NCBI RefSeq assembly: GCF_042685365.1
Contig: NZ_JBHUMY010000032.1
Span: forward strand, 140,263-204,262
DNA length: 64,000 bases
From: Paenibacillus_AP thailandensis
GTDB taxonomy: Bacteria > Bacillota > Bacilli > Paenibacillales > Paenibacillaceae
Reading direction: 5' to 3'
Both the position numbers and the translations under genes were made by a program. This document shows positions 61,553 through 64,000 of this stretch, one piece after another. The notes below the pieces were generated by a model. It saw only the letters and a program-made list of their open reading frames with translations. It was not told where the DNA came from and ran no database searches. Numbering within the stretch: position 1 is the first letter of the stretch; every line of letters begins with the position of its first letter.

Positions 61553-61665
61553 AACCACTGGTTATGTCACTAGCCTATGGCGACGGCTTGGGCAAGTTTC
61601 CTAACTCTCCGAGTTGGGCTTGTATATTTTTTGATAGATTCGTCCACCCTTTTAAGAGTTAGGAA
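61553..61665. promoter_or_regulatory. operator-like inverted repeats between parM and a divergent HTH gene
   Basis: Palindrome TAACCACTGGTTA (61553-61565), and TCCTAACTCT (61600-61609) with its exact inverse AGAGTTAGGA (61656-61665). They could be sites for ParR or for the HTH protein encoded at 61688. Confidence 0.5.
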
Positions 61666-61687
61666 TATCGGACGAGGGTGAACGCGT

Positions 61688-61921
61688 ATGTTTGGATTGG
61701 GAAAGCCAAGAAGTAAATTCGGGAAGTTCGTGGATTCAAATGGAATTTCGCACGGGGAGTTGGTGAAGCAAAGCGGAGTAAGCAAAGACACAGTTACAAA
61801 AGCTTGCAGCGACGATAATTATCCGTTGAGGGAAATAACGATGAACGCACTGGTGACTGCCGTAAGAAGGATTACGGGAAAGCTAGTGTACAAAGACGAT
61901 TTTTGGACAATCGACAAATAG
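61688..61921 (+). CDS. small HTH protein
   Basis: 77 residues. GKFVDSNGISHGELVKQSGV, SKDTVTKACSDDNYPLREIT is a XRE-like HTH. Divergent from parM with shared inverted repeats, so it may regulate the partition operon. Confidence 0.65.
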   Translation: MFGLGKPRSKFGKFVDSNGISHGELVKQSGVSKDTVTKACSDDNYPLREITMNALVTAVRRITGKLVYKDDFWTIDK

Positions 61922-61986
61922 TAACAAGATTCGCGGAAGTGCTGTAGTAGAATGGTCATAATTCTATCATTGGGGAGGAAAATAGG

Positions 61987-62712
61987 TTGAAGAAAAAGAT
62001 AATTGCTGCCGGGGTTGTCGCTTCACTTATGTTGGTTTCGGCTGGGATCGGTGCTTACGCGGCCACCAAAATGACGCTTGTCGTTAATGGCACCGTTGCT
62101 AAAGTAGATCCCAAAGTAATCGATGGAACAACTTACATTCCGGTCCGTGCCGCCGCAGAATTGCTGGGGGCAACAGTCGGTTATGACAATAAAACCAATA
62201 CTGTCACGATTACGAGCAAAGGGGCATCGGATTCAACAACCCCTAGCGCCACGACGAATTCCAAAAGCTCACCTGCAGCGATCGGCGCGAAAGTGACTTA
62301 TAAAGTGGAGGATATTCTCGATAATTATACTGCGGAGATTAAAGTAGAAAGTGCTACTCGCGGGGCATTGGCGTGGGAATTAATCAAAGGGGCAAACCAG
62401 TTCAATGAAGCGGCACCAGACGGATACGAATATTTACTCGCCAAGATTTCTTTTAAGGTCGTAAGTAACGAGAAGGCCGACGCATCTGTACATGTAGGAC
62501 CGTCAAGTTTCAACTTGGTTTCTTCATCAGGCAAGGAGTATGATTCTGCATCTGTCGTAGAACCGGAGCCAGCGCTTGATACTAACTTATACGCTGGTGC
62601 ATCGGCAACAGGATGGGTTGCTTTCCTGGTTGAAAAGACTGATAAAGCTCCATTAATTTCATTCGGTACGAAATACGACGGAACTGGCGGTGCATGGTTT
62701 AAAACTTCTTAA
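61987..62712 (+). CDS. secreted stalk-domain/DUF4352-like protein (prophage moron)
   Basis: 241 residues from TTG 61987 (GGGGAGG upstream). Signal peptide (KKIIAAGVVASLMLVSAGIG, cut about AYA), a copper-amine-oxidase N-terminal-like stalk domain (VNGTVAKVDPKVIDGTTYIP, VRAAAELLGATVGYDNKTNT) and a Ser/Thr linker. A beta-sandwich of the DUF4352 kind follows (EYLLAKISFKVVSNEKADAS ... ATGWVAFLVEK). It is on the plus strand among minus-strand phage genes, as expected of a gene expressed in the lysogen. Role at the cell surface unknown. Confidence 0.8.
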   Translation: MKKKIIAAGVVASLMLVSAGIGAYAATKMTLVVNGTVAKVDPKVIDGTTYIPVRAAAELLGATVGYDNKTNTVTITSKGASDSTTPSATTNSKSSPAAIGAKVTYKVEDILDNYTAEIKVESATRGALAWELIKGANQFNEAAPDGYEYLLAKISFKVVSNEKADASVHVGPSSFNLVSSSGKEYDSASVVEPEPALDTNLYAGASATGWVAFLVEKTDKAPLISFGTKYDGTGGAWFKTS

Positions 62713-62713
62713 A

Positions 62714-62748
62714 CAAAAAAAGCCCCGCAAGCCAACAGGCCGCGGGGC
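62714..62748 (-). terminator. terminator between moron and endolysin genes
   Basis: GCCCCGC (62722-62728) and GCGGGGC (62742-62748); TTTTTTT follows on the minus strand. It may also serve the plus-strand gene. Confidence 0.75.
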
Positions 62749-62755
62749 TTCGTCG

Positions 62756-63550
62756 TTAAATCAATCCTTTTCGATGCATGACGGTTAAAACGCGATAAAA
62801 GTCATAGCTCCCACCGTCGACCGTGTCTATAATGCCGGCATTCTTGGCCGCCACGACGGCGCTTTCTGCCCAACTTGGCATCTTCATCGACGCTTTAGAC
62901 TCCAAGGCCTCGACCTTGGTCGCTAGAACTTTGTTTTCGGTGATTACTGAATCAAGCAGCGCTCTTTCCTCTTTAGTCATGGGTTGATCCTCCTCTTCGG
63001 GTTTATCGAATATCCAATACTGCCCGGCCTCTTTCCGGAATACCGATTCCTTGGCCGTCACCTTGCCGTCATTGCGGACGCCCTGATCGACCAGCCCGTC
63101 GGCGCCGTACTTCGTATTGTCGTGGTTCGGGTCGAGTACATCGATCCAGTTGACGCCGTCACTTTGGTTTACATCAACCAGCAGAATGAAGTGGCCGCCG
63201 CCGGTAAAGTGCCCCGGCCGCATTGATGCGACCACCAGTTTCCCCGCCGCGAGCGCAACGAGCACCTGGTCGAGGCTCCCCGTCTGAATGACTTCAAGGC
63301 CGTACTGCTTGGCGATGCTGGCGAAGAAGCCCCATGCCGTGCCGCTGTTAGCCGTCCGGTATCCGTTTGCGACGGCGTAGGCGGCGGCCGCTGGCGGGAG
63401 GAGTTCTTTGCCGGTCAGCGAGCTGATCGCCATGGCCGCACATGTCGGGCCGCATGCAGACGTGCCGATCGTCTGCGTCTTGTCGTTCCGGATGGAGTAC
63501 AGGATGTTCTTCCACCGCGGGTCCTCTTGGCTGTAATAAACCAGGCTCAT
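62756..63550 (-). CDS. C39-type peptidase endolysin
   Basis: 264 residues without signal peptide. Peptidase_C39-like domain 1-180 with Cys33 (GTSACGPTCAAMAI), His119 (GGGHFILLVDV) and Asp139 (DVLDPNHD). A charged helix (about 190-220) leads to a C-terminal domain (MPSWAESAVVAAKNAGIIDT ... VLTVMHRKGLI) often seen on lysins of Paenibacillus phages. It lies directly after the holin gene (four-base overlap), supporting a lysis role; it should cut peptide bonds of the wall. Confidence 0.8.
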   Translation of the reverse strand: MSLVYYSQEDPRWKNILYSIRNDKTQTIGTSACGPTCAAMAISSLTGKELLPPAAAAYAVANGYRTANSGTAWGFFASIAKQYGLEVIQTGSLDQVLVALAAGKLVVASMRPGHFTGGGHFILLVDVNQSDGVNWIDVLDPNHDNTKYGADGLVDQGVRNDGKVTAKESVFRKEAGQYWIFDKPEEEDQPMTKEERALLDSVITENKVLATKVEALESKASMKMPSWAESAVVAAKNAGIIDTVDGGSYDFYRVLTVMHRKGLI

Positions 63551-63921
63551 TGTTGTTCTCCCACGGCGGCGGCCGCTTGCTGCTTAGCCTTGTTGTAATC
63601 CTGAACCGCCTTCTCGACGGCCGCTTGAATCTCCAACAGGCTTAATTCGATCCCATAACCTTTAGTACGCTCATTTACATAATCGATAGCCGCCTCCAGC
63701 TTTTGCGGTCCGCCACCGGAGATGTATGCCGACTCAGCAAGCGCCGACGCTTCTTGTGCCAGCCGGTGCAATATCTCCCGCTGTTGGACCGTAGTGCGCG
63801 CCTCGAGCCAAGTCGATACCTTCCCTTTCAGAACGGCAACAGCACCCAGTACGGCGGCCACCAGCACGCCGATTACAGCTTGAACGATCGTCTCCACATA
63901 CGGTTGAATCAATTCCATCAT
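63547..63921 (-). CDS. phage holin, LL-H type
   Basis: 124 residues from ATG 63921 (AAAGGATGA upstream). One N-terminal membrane helix (ETIVQAVIGVLVAAVLGAVA), then long charged helices (QQREILHRLAQEASALAESA, GPQKLEAAIDYVNERTKGYG) as in the LL-H holin family. Forms the membrane lesion that releases the endolysin. Confidence 0.8.
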   Translation of the reverse strand: MMELIQPYVETIVQAVIGVLVAAVLGAVAVLKGKVSTWLEARTTVQQREILHRLAQEASALAESAYISGGGPQKLEAAIDYVNERTKGYGIELSLLEIQAAVEKAVQDYNKAKQQAAAAVGEQQ

Positions 63922-63946
63922 CACAAAATCATCCTTTCAAATTTGA

Positions 63947-64000
63947 TTAGTTTGTGAACTTCCAAATAAGACCGACGGCGGAAATAAATAAACCGATCGC
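63947..64000 (-). CDS. C-terminal end of a small membrane protein (cut by window edge)
   Basis: The minus strand encodes AIGLFISAVGLIWKFTN and a stop, a membrane helix 22 bases before the holin start. Position and hydrophobic end fit an XhlA-like lysis accessory protein, but only 17 residues are visible. Confidence 0.4.
   Translation of the reverse strand, partial: AIGLFISAVGLIWKFTN

Overview
The window looks like a chromosome segment of a GC-rich, low-G+C-phylum (Firmicutes) bacterium of the Paenibacillaceae (Paenibacillus/Cohnella type). The reasons are strong AGGAGG ribosome sites, TTG/GTG starts, YesM/YesN-type two-component systems, many glycoside hydrolases, a chitin-active LPMO, the YwqA/YwqB helicase pair and Firmicute-type LexA boxes. 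No rRNA or tRNA gene was seen.

Left part (1-34.8 kb), host chromosome. It begins with a clipped LysR-like gene, a broken acetyltransferase and a soluble CBS-chemoreceptor. An AA10 LPMO (2464-3810) follows. A glycan-use block (3930-11781) holds a Nif3-like protein, GH2 and GH42 glycosidases, two AraC regulators and an M20 amidohydrolase. Next come a kinase/response-regulator pair, a duplicated HD-domain protein, and a repeat-rich island (16.1-18.3 kb) built around a catalytically eroded IS1595-like transposase with two LexA boxes on its promoter. A four-gene unit follows: sugar-binding lipoprotein, YesM kinase, YesN regulator and NagZ, with no permeases. Then come the YwqA/YwqB pair, an orphan Spo0B-type kinase, a TPR protein and catalase.

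Right part (34.8-64 kb), a prophage entering from its attL side. The large serine integrase lies next to the last 31 codons of a LuxR-type response-regulator gene, still with its own terminator; the rest of that gene should lie at attR beyond the window. Nearly all prophage genes run on the minus strand. Read right to left: holin and endolysin, a plus-strand secreted moron, a plasmid-like partition/replication module (ParM, ParR, FtsK-like ATPase, replication-relaxation protein), an Agr-type quorum-sensing operon, divergent XRE repressors, an AbrB/antirepressor/sigma early region, a recombination module (SbcC-like ATPase, annealing protein, MBL protein), replication (O protein with internal iterons, G39P-type loader, DnaB), RuvC, a DNA methyltransferase, a LexA DNA-binding domain without protease, a MazG-like protein, an Xpf-type late activator and the integrase. 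Structural genes are presumably to the right of the window.

The most striking system is at 55870-57866. A kinase-less seven-helix AgrC-like sensor, AgrB, a 40-residue AgrD with a predicted Ser-lactone core, and a stand-alone LytTR DNA-binding protein form one operon with its own HTH gene. Its promoter is covered by two identical 18-bp palindromes. It sits beside the lysogeny repressors and looks like a minimal prophage quorum-sensing circuit without phosphorelay.
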